Positions 63,551 through 64,000 of a stretch of DNA of 64,000 bases are shown piece by piece (position 1 is the first letter of the stretch; every line of letters begins with the position of its first letter). Source of the stretch: Janibacter limosus NBRC 16128 (lineage in GTDB: Bacteria; Actinomycetota; Actinomycetes; Actinomycetales; Dermatophilaceae); the NCBI RefSeq assembly GCF_001570985.1, contig NZ_BCSS01000010.1, positions 27,212 to 91,211 of the forward strand, written 5' to 3'. The notes beneath the pieces are model-generated. The model was not told the DNA's origin. It saw only the letters and a program-made list of their open reading frames with translations, and did not search any database. The position numbers and the translations under genes are program-made.

Positions 63551-64000
63551 TTAGGGGCGAAGGGAGGCCAGCGCGGTCAGGACCTCGGGGACGAGCGTGC
63601 AGTCGTCGACCCGTAGTCGGGCGGCGCTCTCGCCGGGACCCACCTTGATCCCCACGTCGTCCGGTCCGAGCACGGTGAAGACGTGCTCGTCGGTCACGTC
63701 GTCACCGAGATAGACGATGGCGTCGGCCTCGAGCGTGGCGGCGAGGCCGCGCAGTGCGGTGCCCTTGTCGGCACGCAGCACGCTCAGCTCGTGCACGCCC
63801 TTGCCGGCGAGGTGGGTGACGCCGTCGACGAGGGCGGCATCCTGCGCGATGGCCGCAGCGGTCGGCAACACGTCGTCGGGCAGGCCGCGGGTGTGCAGCA
63901 CGACGGCCGTCGGCTTGTGCTCCAGGCGGATCCGCGACTCCCGCTCGGCGACGGCGAGCTCGACCCGGCCGCGCAGCGCGGCCACGGCGGCGGCGGTGCC
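63551..64000 (-). CDS. otsB: Trehalose-6-phosphate phosphatase, C-terminal part (truncated by window edge)
   Basis: The frame continues past the window end; GTG 63985 is internal. HAD-superfamily motifs SVLRADKGTALRGL and VYLGDDVTDEHVF are those of OtsB, which removes phosphate from trehalose-6-phosphate. The N-terminal catalytic Asp motif lies outside. Stop 50 nt before the DUF4032 start on the same strand. Confidence 0.88.
   Translation of the reverse strand, partial: GTAAAVAALRGRVELAVAERESRIRLEHKPTAVVLHTRGLPDDVLPTAAAIAQDAALVDGVTHLAGKGVHELSVLRADKGTALRGLAATLEADAIVYLGDDVTDEHVFTVLGPDDVGIKVGPGESAARLRVDDCTLVPEVLTALASLRP

Overview
The window is high-G+C actinobacterial chromosome, densely coding on both strands, with frequent GTG starts. 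Several gene sets point to a mycothiol-using member of the Micrococcales, most simply an Intrasporangiaceae/Dermatophilaceae-type genus (inference; no 16S rRNA is present). These are mshA, mshD and the mycothiol-dependent formaldehyde dehydrogenase; an orphan GlnR; CarD; SenX3-RegX3; an HBHA-like protein next to its XRE regulator; and GuaB1. I see no insertion sequence, prophage, CRISPR array or plasmid gene, and no gene-free stretch longer than about 300 bases.

Layout. 1-14344: cell-surface polymer locus, with an acyltransferase, a double-domain CDP-glycerol glycerophosphotransferase, a Stealth sugar-phosphate transferase, two GT2 enzymes, TagD, and two adjacent fusion proteins that share a pyruvyltransferase-like C-terminus. 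A three-tRNA operon (Glu-Asp-Phe, minus strand, 9422-9702) sits inside it. 14534-20790: PHP protein, GuaB1, a DUF445 membrane protein, a second acyltransferase and a D-amino-acid dehydrogenase. 20928-27320: tRNA-Lys, a subtilisin-like lipoprotein, a cobalamin riboswitch with btuC-btuD-btuF, an enoyl-CoA hydratase-like gene and an unknown gene. 27370-36830: phosphate region, with a possible structured leader RNA, DUF47-Pit, pstSCAB, MutT1 and Ppk. 36796-41912: mshD, glnR, membrane protein, nitrobindin-like protein, LCP ligase, YgfZ. 42033-46221: XRE-HBHA, asparaginase, Dtd, DUF2516, cupin, methyltransferase. 46262-52345: unknown exported protein, mshA, YbjN, gpmA, phoU facing senX3-regX3. 52426-61531: lipoprotein, carD, ispD, flavoprotein, ispF, amidotransferase, mycothiol formaldehyde module, cysS, rlmB. 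61648-64000: RDD protein, DUF4032 protein and the end of otsB.

How it fits together. Phosphate sensing and uptake (SenX3-RegX3, PhoU, PstSCAB, Pit, Ppk) is concentrated here. 11-nt-phased GTTCAC repeats (PHO boxes) can be read upstream of pstS and ppk and, less cleanly, between phoU and senX3. TagD and the TagF-like enzyme make a phosphate-rich wall polymer from CDP-glycerol, and the LCP protein is the kind of ligase that would attach it to peptidoglycan. MshA and MshD act in mycothiol synthesis; MscR and the adjacent metallo-beta-lactamase fold protein use mycothiol in formaldehyde oxidation.

A striking regulatory feature is the number of genes with a TANNNT -10 hexamer placed 6-7 nt before an ATG or GTG start and no Shine-Dalgarno sequence: about fifteen probable leaderless mRNAs. 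Rho-independent-type hairpins with long perfect stems separate most convergent gene pairs.
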